Shown: piece by piece, positions 12,628 to 20,193 of the stretch
How positions within the stretch are numbered: position 1 is the stretch's first letter
Layout of the letters: every line of letters starts with the position of its first letter
IMG/VR virus record: IMGVR_UViG_3300027573_000488
Span: 1 to 35,189 of that record
DNA from: a virus
Direction: 5' to 3' (one strand)
DNA length: 35,189 nucleotides
Position numbers and translations under genes: made by a program
Notes under the pieces: generated by a model
What the model was told of the DNA's origin: nothing
The model's database searches: none
Seen by the model: only the letters and a program-made list of their open reading frames with translations

Positions 12628-13227
12628 ATGTTCACCACAAAGATCGACGGGAAGGAAATCAAAGTCACATTCCAGCATCAAATTACGACAGCGAGCGCAC
12701 CGCTCACCCGTCCAGAAATGAAGCGGGTGCATAAGCGGGATTACATGGGGATCGTCCAACACTTTGACTGGGAAACGATCCGCGTCCCGATCTATGCGAA
12801 TTGCTTTTGTTTCTTCGACGATATGGTTGTGGGAGTGGCGTGGTGCTCGCTCAGCGATCGGAAACGATATAGCAAAGAGATTGGTCGCCAGCTATCCCTG
12901 AGATCGGCCCTGAAATCAACTCTCAAACGATCCGGCAGGAAGGATGATATCGTTGCTGAAGAACGGGCTGGCGTATGGGATAGCTACTTCAGGTCATCTA
13001 CCACGCGAGCGAAAACCAATCCGCTAGTGATTGGACGGGCGTTACATCGGATGGCAAATGAAGTAGGAACGCTGACCGATATCCCAACCCCAATGCCCTC
13101 CGAGAAGGATATGAACCACAGCGGCATTCCCTGGAAGCTGGGACACATGCCCGACGAAGTACGGGGACACTTGAATCAACAAGACGCAGATAGCGATTTC
13201 CATCCATCAACCGGCGCACAGCGCTAA
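12628..13227 (+). CDS. Hypothetical phage protein
   Basis: ATG at 12628 follows GAAGGAGGAACACGCAG, a strong SD. The 199-residue product has an N-terminal beta-rich part (MFTTKIDGKEIKVTFQHQ) and a segment VVGVAWCSLSDRKRYSKEIG followed by RQLSLRSALK, of a kind I associate with uncharacterised phage proteins in replication modules, where a basic GRxLxLxRAL-type helix follows a short strand pair. The C-terminal third is polar and probably disordered. There is no clear catalytic motif. It lies between the ATPase and a secreted protein. Confidence 0.75.
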   Translation: MFTTKIDGKEIKVTFQHQITTASAPLTRPEMKRVHKRDYMGIVQHFDWETIRVPIYANCFCFFDDMVVGVAWCSLSDRKRYSKEIGRQLSLRSALKSTLKRSGRKDDIVAEERAGVWDSYFRSSTTRAKTNPLVIGRALHRMANEVGTLTDIPTPMPSEKDMNHSGIPWKLGHMPDEVRGHLNQQDADSDFHPSTGAQR

Positions 13228-13238
13228 GGAGATTCATC

Positions 13239-13667
13239 ATGAAGAAATTACTCACCCTATTCATCGCATTGCTCCTCTCAATCCCCCTGCTCGCGAAGGG
13301 AGGGGAGACTGACACCTCATTCAGCCAAATCATCAGCGGGTCCTGCGTCCTTGAGGATGTGGCGATCGTGGGGATCATTCACACATCCAGTCGGACCACC
13401 GCTCTTCGTGATGGAGGCATCCGCATCGACATCACCGACCGGACAAAGGGAGAGGGGACCGGACTCTCATCGGGTATCAAGTACAACGTCAGCGGACGCA
13501 CGACTCAGCGGTTCATTATCAGTAGTGAGGAACTGGAGAGTTACACGTACAAGAGTGGGTTCACACTGATTGGACCGGGGCCGGATAATAACCTCACGAT
13601 CACCTACATCTTCCGCCAGACCACTGAGGGCGTCGTGGTCGATAGCTTCCTCGCACAGTGTAAATAG
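13239..13667 (+). CDS. Secreted or periplasmic hypothetical protein with signal peptide
   Basis: The 142-residue product begins with a clear Sec signal peptide (MKKLLTLFIALLLSIPLLA), cleavage predicted near residue 19. The mature part is rich in Ser, Thr and Gly and looks all-beta (RIDITDRTKGEG, KYNVSGRTTQRFIIS, NLTITYIFRQTTEG). It has two cysteines, one near the mature N-terminus (SGSC) and one in the last residues (AQCK), which could form a disulfide in the periplasm. AAGGAG precedes the ATG. A secreted protein in a replication module suggests a lysogenic-conversion or superinfection-type accessory gene (a moron). Function unknown. Confidence 0.78.
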   Translation: MKKLLTLFIALLLSIPLLAKGGETDTSFSQIISGSCVLEDVAIVGIIHTSSRTTALRDGGIRIDITDRTKGEGTGLSSGIKYNVSGRTTQRFIISSEELESYTYKSGFTLIGPGPDNNLTITYIFRQTTEGVVVDSFLAQCK

Positions 13668-13677
13668 GGCGGCAACG

Positions 13678-13917
13678 ATGGCACGAATACTCTGGGAGAA
13701 TTTTGAAGCAGGTGATTTCGCGTGGATGAATCCCGGCAGCGGGGAGATCATGCTCCGGACCCCAGACGGGAAACCCTACTGTGTTCGCTGTGGGAAGCCG
13801 ATAAAAGACAGGTCATCCGGGAGGCTCGCTCATACCGAGGACGAAATATGTCACTATGTTGGACCGCATTGTAAAGACTGCTTAGAAAAGGAGGGGACAC
13901 AACAGAATCAGGAGTAG
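13678..13917 (+). CDS. Small zinc-ribbon-like protein
   Basis: The ATG at 13678 begins 10 nt after the previous stop; no strong SD is seen. The 79-residue product carries two CxxC pairs, CVRCGKPI and, about 26 residues on, CHYVGPHCKDCLEK, an arrangement typical of a small zinc ribbon or treble clef. The N-terminal part is acidic and aromatic (WENFEAGDFAWMNPGSGE). It ends KEGTQQNQE. It could contact nucleic acid or protein; the role is unknown. Confidence 0.65.
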   Translation: MARILWENFEAGDFAWMNPGSGEIMLRTPDGKPYCVRCGKPIKDRSSGRLAHTEDEICHYVGPHCKDCLEKEGTQQNQE

Positions 13918-13961
13918 ACTTCTCATCTCACCCAACAATCCAAATAAAGGAGACACACGCA

Positions 13962-14630
13962 ATGGCATTCGGAACGAAGAAGGATGACAAAGGGAAAGGA
14001 AGAGTATCAGCCGCCGCCGCTTCCCGCATGAATCAAGCTGATGACGAAGTAGTGGAGGGGTTCGATAACGAGGCGGATGCGTATGAAGTCCCACCCCCGG
14101 TTAGCGATGGGGAACATATCGTGGAAGTCAAGATCGCGGAGGGGAAGGATCATGGGGAATTTGTGACCAAGGATCAGGAGACCGGGCAGGAGAGGAAGCA
14201 TTTCCATCTGCCGCTGGTGCTTACCATCGTTGGGAAGTCAGACCCCGAGAAAGGAAGAGTGGTGTTCGATTACCCCAACACCATGCCGAAGCGCACCGCG
14301 AAGGGTGTGACCACGCCGATCGCAACACTTGTGCGTCGGTTCGGGGGGAAGGCATCGGGACGCCCGTTCACCGATATCCAGGCATTGAAGACGATCCTCT
14401 CGAAGTCATCTCCCAAGGTCAAAATCACCACCCGCTGGGAAGCTGACTACGACAAGGAAACGAAGACCGCTCATAAGGCCAGTCACAATGGAGATTCCTT
14501 GAAGCCCTACAAGAAGGGTCAGGCGAATTTCCCCGAGGTGGATGGGGTCAATGTGCCCCTCAGCGTCGATAACGAGGGCGTGGCACTCATCACGTCGGCG
14601 CGAGTGCTGAAGTACGAGGCGATTGATTAA
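13962..14630 (+). CDS. Possible phage ssDNA-binding protein
   Basis: The 222-residue product starts at ATG 13962 after AAAGGAGACACACGC. The N-terminal about 45 residues are basic then acidic and low-complexity, followed by beta-rich sequence (GEHIVEVKIAEGKDHGEF, FHLPLVLTIVGKS, GRVVFDYPNTMP), a small helix-strand region, and a beta-rich end (GVNVPLSVDNEGVALITSAR). The order and size resemble the ssDNA-binding proteins that accompany Sak4-like ATPases in phages (DUF669-type), but no signature motif can be named. Its position 1.4 kb after the ATPase supports the idea. A real test needs a profile search. Confidence 0.55.
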   Translation: MAFGTKKDDKGKGRVSAAAASRMNQADDEVVEGFDNEADAYEVPPPVSDGEHIVEVKIAEGKDHGEFVTKDQETGQERKHFHLPLVLTIVGKSDPEKGRVVFDYPNTMPKRTAKGVTTPIATLVRRFGGKASGRPFTDIQALKTILSKSSPKVKITTRWEADYDKETKTAHKASHNGDSLKPYKKGQANFPEVDGVNVPLSVDNEGVALITSARVLKYEAID

Positions 14631-14791
14631 CGCGGCTACAGTCAACCAGTAGCGCGCAGCGCTAGCGCTTGTGCCCGGTGGAGGAGGTTGGGTGTCCCCC
14701 CTGTCCTCCCCGGCAGATCGAGGTTACGAGCATGGCCTCGATAGGCTTCCTAACGGAACCGGGCTATCCCATGCCAAATAGGAGACCCAGT
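14631..14791. other. 161-nt intergenic stretch with a 12-bp palindrome
   Basis: No gene is seen between the ssDNA-binding-like gene and the pilin gene. A perfect palindrome, AGCGCTAGCGCT, occupies 14658-14669. GAGGAGG at 14681-14687 looks like an SD but no good frame follows at once. The rest is GC-rich. A promoter or operator for the pilin gene may lie here; I cannot pick out a clear -35/-10 pair. Confidence 0.35.
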
Positions 14792-14974
14792 ATGAGACGT
14801 TTACTAAATGGTTTTGTTTCAGATGAATCGGGTCAAGATTTAATCGAATATTCCCTTCTTCTTGTGTTCCTTGCGTTAGCGGCAATCTCGATACTTCCGC
14901 TCCTTGGAACCGCAGTGAACAATGTGTTCAGCTCCGCCGCGAGCACACTCACGAGAAGCCAGACGGGGTCGTAG
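14792..14974 (+). CDS. Flp/Fap-type pilin-like protein
   Basis: The 60-residue product matches the type IVb Flp pilin pattern: a short basic head (MRRLLNGFVSDESG), the processing-site region GQDLIEYSLLLVFLALAAIS with the conserved glutamate, and a hydrophobic helix followed by a short polar tail (SSAASTLTRSQTGS). In Flp pilins a prepilin peptidase cuts before the hydrophobic part. ATG 14792 has AGGAG 7 nt upstream; an earlier in-frame ATG at 14771 is weaker. Codons are more A/T-rich (TTT, TTA, AAT, GAT, CTT) than the neighbouring genes, which suggests recent acquisition from a bacterial host. No other pilus genes are in the window. Confidence 0.75.
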   Translation: MRRLLNGFVSDESGQDLIEYSLLLVFLALAAISILPLLGTAVNNVFSSAASTLTRSQTGS

Positions 14975-15035
14975 GCAACGGTTTAGCAAAGCTGGGCAGG
15001 CGACCGAAGTCTGCCCTTTTGTTTTGGAGGGGACA

Positions 15036-17900
15036 ATGCTATCGAAGCCACCAGCGTGCCGTGACTGCCTCGGATTCAAATGGGACGATGGCGACGGATT
15101 TACGCATCCAGAAGGCACAGGTCGTCTCGGCGTTCACATAGTCGGCGAAGCTGCTGGAAAGAATGAGGCGGTTGATGGACTGCCGTTCCGACCCTACGCA
15201 CAAGCTGGATCAATTCTTACTCAGTGCATTAAGAGAGCCGAAGCCGGTCTCGATCGAAGCGACTTTCTTATCCACAATATCGTCCGTTGTCGTCCACCTA
15301 ATGATCTGCTGGCAGGGCAGTGGTTCGAAGAGCAGGCCATCGCTCATTGTGCGACACACCGAAATTCGGTATTTAAGAAGAATCCCCCCAAAGTGATTCT
15401 CGCGCTGGGCGCTACAGCATTCAAAACTCTCACGAAGTACAGTGGGGAGGAGAAGGAAACGCTGAGCATGATGAGGGGGTATCCGTTACAGATCACACTG
15501 AATGGAAGAAAGGTATGGGTCGTGCCCTCTTTTCATCCCGCGTATATCGCTCGTGGCAAGCGATCACTGATCCCTGTTCTCATCCATGATATCCGCCGGG
15601 CGCTCGACGTAGCAAAGAAGGGATGGAGGATTGAGAAGAAGGACAGATATGTGCTGTATCCGAGCATAGGGGATGCGAAGGAGTTCCTCCAGCAGGTGAT
15701 CTCGCAACCCGAATCCATGCTCTCCTTCGATCTTGAGAACCCCGAGATGCACGACGACTCTGAGGACTGGAAGGACGACGAGGAGCACGCGGAGGATGAG
15801 GGGTGGGAGGAACTGAAAAGTGACAAAGAACGAGCACAAGTCAAAGCAATCGTCTCTGGTAGGCACTACGCTGATATTAAAACCATCCAATTCAGTCTGG
15901 AAAGTAACACAGGTATCTGTCTCCCCTGGGTCGGAGACTATATCAATTTTTCTAAAACAATCCTCGCCCTCCCTAATCCGAAGATTGGCCAAAATGTGTA
16001 CCGATATGATCTTCCAGTTCTCCGCGACAAAGGAGTAACGGTTAATGGACATATCCACGATCTCATGTGGATGATGCACCACCTGTGGCCGGATCTGGAG
16101 GGGTGCTACCATCTCCAAGGGATCTGCTCGTTTCACGGAGGCGATGAGCCCTGGAAGCACAAGAGCAACACGAATCCGGAATTCTACGGCTGCGAGGACG
16201 TATCGAATCCGTTGAAGGCCATCGCGACACTGATCCCGGAGATGAAGGCAGCGGGAGTGTGGAAGAGCTACCTCAGCCATATAACCGAACTCCGGAAGCC
16301 GCTTGATGCAGCCTCTGCCAAAGGTCTCCTCTATGATGTCAAGGGCGGCGAATCCCTCAGCATCGAGCTTGGTGATGAAATGAAGATCCTGGTGGAGAAG
16401 ATGAGGGAGCTATGCCCGGACGAAGTACGCTTGAGTAAGCAGAAGGAGGGATATACACGAGACCCCTCCGATACGACTGGTCTCGTCCAAAGGGAATTCT
16501 CGATTCAATCGAAGACTTACTCTGAATATAAGGTGGACTGCATATGCACGGACGGGATGACGAAGAAGGGCAACCTTTGCGGAAGATGTGGGGGCTCACA
16601 GAAGCGTGTCAAGCGCGTCTTAGAGAAATCCAAAGGCAAGCAGAAAGGGACATACAGCGTCGTCGTGAGATGGTGCTCATTGAAGCCCTTCGTTCCAAGC
16701 AACAAGCAACTGATACGGTACATGGAGTACAAAGGCCACAGCGTCCCAAAACACGCGAGGACGAGTAAGCCGACGACCGATGAGCGAGCCATGAAGCTCC
16801 TTACGACTCGCACGAAGGACCCGATGTATCCGCTGGTGACGGAGTATAAGGGGATTCAGAAACTTAAATCGTCATACGTGGATAGCTGGAAAACCTGGGG
16901 CGATGGGAGGATACATACGACGTTTGGATTCCATCCTAGCAGCGGACAACTGAACTCGCGTGATCCAAACGTCCAGCAGCTCCCGAAGCACAAGGATATT
17001 GCCAATCGCTTCCGCCAACTCATCATCTGCCCACGCAATACATGGCTTGTGGAGATGGATTACCACTCCTTCCACGGGATGACGTGCGGGTTTGAAGCAG
17101 AGGATGCTGATTACCTCCGGCTGGCTCAGATCGATCTCCACGCATACCTGACGAGCGATATGGTTGGGCAGCGGGCCGACACGCGATGGGATGATAAGAA
17201 GCTCACACAGTATCTCAAGGAGATAAGGGCCGCATATCCCGAGATCCGCGACACGAAGGCCAAGCGGGCGATTCTGGGGTATCAATTTGGCATGACAGGC
17301 TACCTCCTTTTTCAAATGTGGAGGGAGATCTATGAGAAACAGAAGGACGCGGAGGATGCCATAGCTCGGATTGACGCATTGTTTCCGAAGCAAGTAGCGT
17401 ATCGGAATCGTACGGTTGATGAGGCGTGGACGAGGAAGCATCTGAAAACCCGCTATGGGTACATCCGCTGGTTCTGGGACGCGAAGAAGTGGGATTCAAA
17501 AAAGAAGACTCATGTATGGGCAGATGATGCGAAGAAAGCCATCGCCTATCGCCCCTCCAATGATGCCCATGCACTCATGAAGGAGAGGATGCTGTGGCTA
17601 GCGGGACTTCCAACACTCGCGTTCAAGGGTCCGAGATTCATGAATGCGGACGATATGCTGAGAGAGTGTGGGTTCCTCATGCCCTACCATGACGCTCTGA
17701 TATTTGAAATGAATGCGAGGGGCATGGATAAGAATATTGAACTCATCCAAAACGTCATGGAAGCCGCCGATCCGCTACTTGTGAATAGCGTAGCCCCCAA
17801 CGGGCTCGCAGTGAAAGTTGATGTGAAAATTGGCTCGAATCTTGGAAAGGAGGCGATGAAGAAATGGGAACGCATAGTCAAGCAGAGGAGATCAGCCTGA
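15036..17900 (+). CDS. Fused uracil-DNA glycosylase (family 4), 3'-5' exonuclease and family A DNA polymerase
   Basis: The 954-residue protein has three parts. Residues 1-195 match family 4 uracil-DNA glycosylase: four cysteines for an Fe-S cluster (C8, C11, C85, C105), GEAAGKNEAVDGLPF (37-51), VILALGATAF and PSFHPAYI with H167. Residues about 200-420 are a DnaQ-like exonuclease (Exo I DLE at 232-234; Exo II IGQNVYRYDLPVLRD). The polymerase has motif A MDYHSFHG (D675), motif B DTKAKRAILGYQFG (K743, R744) and motif C YHDALIFE (H885, D886). An insertion with C502, C504, C515 and C518 looks like a zinc knuckle. ATG 15036 follows GGAGGGGACA. The fusion would couple uracil removal or recognition to replication. 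The Exo III motif is not obvious, so proofreading is less certain. Confidence 0.9.
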   Translation: MLSKPPACRDCLGFKWDDGDGFTHPEGTGRLGVHIVGEAAGKNEAVDGLPFRPYAQAGSILTQCIKRAEAGLDRSDFLIHNIVRCRPPNDLLAGQWFEEQAIAHCATHRNSVFKKNPPKVILALGATAFKTLTKYSGEEKETLSMMRGYPLQITLNGRKVWVVPSFHPAYIARGKRSLIPVLIHDIRRALDVAKKGWRIEKKDRYVLYPSIGDAKEFLQQVISQPESMLSFDLENPEMHDDSEDWKDDEEHAEDEGWEELKSDKERAQVKAIVSGRHYADIKTIQFSLESNTGICLPWVGDYINFSKTILALPNPKIGQNVYRYDLPVLRDKGVTVNGHIHDLMWMMHHLWPDLEGCYHLQGICSFHGGDEPWKHKSNTNPEFYGCEDVSNPLKAIATLIPEMKAAGVWKSYLSHITELRKPLDAASAKGLLYDVKGGESLSIELGDEMKILVEKMRELCPDEVRLSKQKEGYTRDPSDTTGLVQREFSIQSKTYSEYKVDCICTDGMTKKGNLCGRCGGSQKRVKRVLEKSKGKQKGTYSVVVRWCSLKPFVPSNKQLIRYMEYKGHSVPKHARTSKPTTDERAMKLLTTRTKDPMYPLVTEYKGIQKLKSSYVDSWKTWGDGRIHTTFGFHPSSGQLNSRDPNVQQLPKHKDIANRFRQLIICPRNTWLVEMDYHSFHGMTCGFEAEDADYLRLAQIDLHAYLTSDMVGQRADTRWDDKKLTQYLKEIRAAYPEIRDTKAKRAILGYQFGMTGYLLFQMWREIYEKQKDAEDAIARIDALFPKQVAYRNRTVDEAWTRKHLKTRYGYIRWFWDAKKWDSKKKTHVWADDAKKAIAYRPSNDAHALMKERMLWLAGLPTLAFKGPRFMNADDMLRECGFLMPYHDALIFEMNARGMDKNIELIQNVMEAADPLLVNSVAPNGLAVKVDVKIGSNLGKEAMKKWERIVKQRRSA

Positions 17901-18100
17901 CACTCATGGAGCGCGGGGGGTTGATGATAATGCTGTGTGGAGCCGGGACAATCATCGCCATCATTCTAAACATCATGTGTGAGAGCCGAGTGTGGGGATT
18001 AGCCCTCACAATCGGAGCGACGATTGGATTCGCTGGGTTCCTTGTGGGAATCGCGGTGTGGGGCAGCGGTTGGATATTGAAAGAAGATACCGATGTGTGA
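17864..18100 (+). CDS. Small two-helix membrane protein
   Basis: The ATG at 17864 overlaps the polymerase end by 37 nt; AAGGAGG (17847-17853) lies 10 nt upstream. The 78-residue product has two membrane helices (LMIMLCGAGTIIAIILNIM and LALTIGATIGFAGFLVGIAV) and a short charged tail (KEDTDV). Such proteins are often holins or other small phage membrane factors; in this window it closes the plus-strand block. Function not settled. Confidence 0.65.
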   Translation: MGTHSQAEEISLTLMERGGLMIMLCGAGTIIAIILNIMCESRVWGLALTIGATIGFAGFLVGIAVWGSGWILKEDTDV

Positions 18101-18159
18101 TGTGAGGGAGCCACTATGCTAGCTCGGCCCCCTCTCCTGCGGGATGGATGCTGCGGATG

Positions 18160-18399
18160 TTACTTTCTGCGGCCAGAGGGCTCAACTGGGGGCTCAACGG
18201 GTGGCACTTCAACCGGGGGCTGTGTTCCAGTGGCCTTCAGCTTCGCGACCACAGGTGCGATGATGGTGTTCACTTCCTCAAGGGTTGAAGCGTTTACGAG
18301 GGCCTGGGCACTCGACTGTAGCTCAGCCGCGATCCGGTTGGTTTCGGTATCGATCTGTGCGGCATAGGCATTCAACTGTTCTGTAGCTGTTCCTGGCAT
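18160..18399 (-). CDS. Small hypothetical protein with proline-rich tail
   Basis: ATG at 18399 follows AGGAGATAATCCA. The 79-residue product is helical at first (ATEQLNAYAAQIDTETNRIA), then holds EEVNTIIAPVVAKLKATGTQ, and ends in a Pro-Val-Glu-rich tail (PPVEVPPVEPPVEPSGRRK). The segment from EEVNTII to GTQ is shared with the end of the next upstream gene (EEIVSIIGPRVERLKGVGTQ), so the two are related by a shared C-terminal module. It is the last gene of the minus-strand run. Function unknown. Confidence 0.65.
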   Translation of the reverse strand: MPGTATEQLNAYAAQIDTETNRIAAELQSSAQALVNASTLEEVNTIIAPVVAKLKATGTQPPVEVPPVEPPVEPSGRRK

Positions 18400-18450
18400 T
18401 GGATTATCTCCTGGGGCTAGCGCCCCTACTGTTGTTGATAATGAGTGATT

Positions 18451-18858
18451 CTACTTCTTTTTCTTCTTCTTCCCTCCTGTAAATTCAGGCTCTTCTAGCT
18501 GGGTCCCCACTCCTTTTAATCTCTCGACTCTTGGGCCAATAATCGACACGATCTCTTCCTTCGTTGCACTGTCGGCGGGGGTGGAGGGCTTGGAGACGAT
18601 CTCCAGCACCTGCTTCAAGGTCTCCAGAATCTCCCTTTGCACGCTCATGTCCACTTGGACAATCACATGCAGATCCTGCCGCTGTTTCTCCACACGGTCG
18701 AGGCTAAGGAGGGTTTCTCTGAATCCATTCTTCACCCTTTCAATCAACTCTTCGTGCTGTCCGGGACCACGGGAGAAGGACTCAGCTTCACCTGGAGGGA
18801 GGGGAGTAGATGCTGCTGGTTCTAGCGGCTTCGTAAAACGTTCTCGACTTCTCTGCAT
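18451..18858 (-). CDS. Coiled-coil hypothetical protein with lysine-rich end
   Basis: I prefer ATG at 18858, which has AAGGAGG 5 nt upstream, over the GTG at 18933, which has no SD; the extension would add 25 residues. The 135-residue product has a helical central coil (ELIERVKNGFRETLLSLDRV, QREILETLKQVLEIVSKPS) and ends in EEIVSIIGPRVERLKGVGTQ, then a lysine run (GGKKKKKK). The same EExxxIIxPxVxxLKxxGTQ motif closes the next downstream gene. A minor virion or assembly factor is possible. No known family recognised. Confidence 0.65.
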   Translation of the reverse strand: MQRSRERFTKPLEPAASTPLPPGEAESFSRGPGQHEELIERVKNGFRETLLSLDRVEKQRQDLHVIVQVDMSVQREILETLKQVLEIVSKPSTPADSATKEEIVSIIGPRVERLKGVGTQLEEPEFTGGKKKKKK

Positions 18859-18951
18859 GGATTCCTCCTTCATCTCATCTGAGAGGGTGATTCTACCGGG
18901 GCGATATCTGGAATGAGTGTCACTTTTGCTCACAACGAGATGTCGTAGTGC

Positions 18952-19161
18952 TCATGGGTATCGAAGCAGTGGATGTCCGCTCATCCCGAGCAACAGGTTC
19001 ATCAGATAGATCAGCACGAACAGTCCAACTACAACCTTGATGATCTTGTTGAAAGGTTCCGGCACGGCAACCCACGCGAGGAACCATAGCACCAGCCAGA
19101 AGATCAATCCGAGGATTACAAGCGTCACGAACAGAGAGAGTAAAGCCGATCCTGAGATCAT
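18952..19161 (-). CDS. Small integral membrane protein, holin candidate
   Basis: ATG at 19161 follows AGGAGGGATCT. The 69-residue product is nearly all hydrophobic, with two membrane segments (ALLSLFVTLVILGLIFWLVL, VVVGLFVLIYLMNLLLGMSG) separated by a short loop (AVPEPFNKIIK). The FWLVLWFLAW and PFNKIIKVVVG phrases resemble the small Thivi_2564-type membrane family, which is a memory-based suggestion. In this place (end of the virion operon, beside lipoprotein and coiled-coil membrane genes) a lysis or membrane role is plausible. Confidence 0.7.
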   Translation of the reverse strand: MISGSALLSLFVTLVILGLIFWLVLWFLAWVAVPEPFNKIIKVVVGLFVLIYLMNLLLGMSGHPLLRYP

Positions 19162-19170
19162 AGATCCCTC

Positions 19171-19704
19171 CTATTTCTTTAGCGATTCCAGTGCCTTCAA
19201 GAGTACATCACTCTTCGCGGCTTCGTCGATCACATTCGACCCAGCGACATTCCGGCTTCGCACACCCGCGACGATCTTGGGAGGGGCACCTGCGGCTCCA
19301 TTCGCGATCGCCGTAGCGATGATGTTCAAAGCGATCCCCACGACCGCGAGGATGCCGGCGACGATGCGACGCTGTGCCTCGGGAATGAGCGCGACTTCAT
19401 TGAGGATCTGCTGGAAGAGACCGTTCGGGGCAATGAGTTGATTAATGAGATCGATAGCGGTCTCAGACTCAGCGCTGAGTGCATCCTGGAGGAGCTTCGC
19501 GACTGCGATAACCTTCTGGAGCAATGGAACTGCGGAGGGGAGGAATTCCTCAAAGTAAGGGAGCGCCTGCTCAAGGAACATCACCACGGTTCCTGCCCAT
19601 TGCACAATGGTCTTCTTCGTGCATCCAACGATGGATAAGCTACCTCCCGTGAGGCCCGCTGCAATCCCTGCCTTTATCACGAACCTGCGATTCATGGTTG
19701 TCAT
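19171..19704 (-). CDS. Lipoprotein with Tat-like signal
   Basis: The 177-residue product begins MTTMNRRFVIKAGIAAGLTG and has a lipobox-like SIVGC with C28, so it is probably a lipoprotein. NRRFVIK is close to the twin-arginine consensus SRRxFLK. The mature part is helical with one very hydrophobic stretch (IVAGILAVVGIALNIIATAI) and ends in an Ala/Ser/Lys tail. The start overlaps the previous stop (ATGA) and follows GGAGACC. Phage lipoproteins are known in superinfection exclusion (for example T5 Llp), but that is only an analogy; it could also act in lysis. Confidence 0.75.
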   Translation of the reverse strand: MTTMNRRFVIKAGIAAGLTGGSLSIVGCTKKTIVQWAGTVVMFLEQALPYFEEFLPSAVPLLQKVIAVAKLLQDALSAESETAIDLINQLIAPNGLFQQILNEVALIPEAQRRIVAGILAVVGIALNIIATAIANGAAGAPPKIVAGVRSRNVAGSNVIDEAAKSDVLLKALESLKK

Positions 19705-20189
19705 ACGGTCTCCTTTTTATCGACGACTGCTTGCTTCGCGACATGCTCCGCGAGAAGTTTCTCCGCGTCCTCGGCAGCGAGGATATCCGCGGGGAGCTTC
19801 GAGTCATTCGCGATTCTTCGCTTGTCGGTAGCGATGGTCGCAAGCGCTGTTCCATACTGTGAGTTCACGAGAGTATGAATCTCCCCGAGCTTGGTGTCTA
19901 CTATCTTATTGGTGGTCTCAAGTTTATCGGATACTTCGGCTGCCTTCACTGCCGCTACCGCCCCCTGCCTCTGGATCTTATACATCAGGTAGGTCATGAC
20001 CCCGCCAAAAACAGTGGTGGTGATCGTTACCACGCCGCCTATGATCGCGAGCATTACGGGGTCCGAGATTCCGCCGAGGGTCGTGAGCGCTGCCTCCCCA
20101 GCCAACGCGAGGGTTAGGTACACCGCTACCGCTCCCGATATGATGAGTCCCAGGGGGTGATGATGAGAGTGAGGGTCGATAGGGCTCAC
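19701..20189 (-). CDS. Membrane protein with coiled-coil tail
   Basis: GTG at 20189 has AGAGGT upstream overlapping the preceding stop. The 162-residue product has a His-rich head (PIDPHSHHHPLG), two membrane helices (LIISGAVAVYLTLALAGEAA; VMLAIIGGVVTITTTVFGGV), then a long helical cytoplasmic or periplasmic tail (VKAAEVSDKLETTNKIVDTK, AEDAEKLLAEHVAKQAVVDK). Layouts of two membrane helices plus a coil are seen in holin-like and phage membrane-anchor proteins. Overlaps the lipoprotein gene by 4 nt. Confidence 0.7.
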   Translation of the reverse strand: MSPIDPHSHHHPLGLIISGAVAVYLTLALAGEAALTTLGGISDPVMLAIIGGVVTITTTVFGGVMTYLMYKIQRQGAVAAVKAAEVSDKLETTNKIVDTKLGEIHTLVNSQYGTALATIATDKRRIANDSKLPADILAAEDAEKLLAEHVAKQAVVDKKETV

Positions 20190-20193
20190 TCAG

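Noticed and set aside
18413-18426. GGGGC-TAGC-GCCCC hairpin between two minus-strand genes as a terminator
   Set aside because: No following T-run on the minus strand and an SD follows at once; it may just be a leader hairpin.
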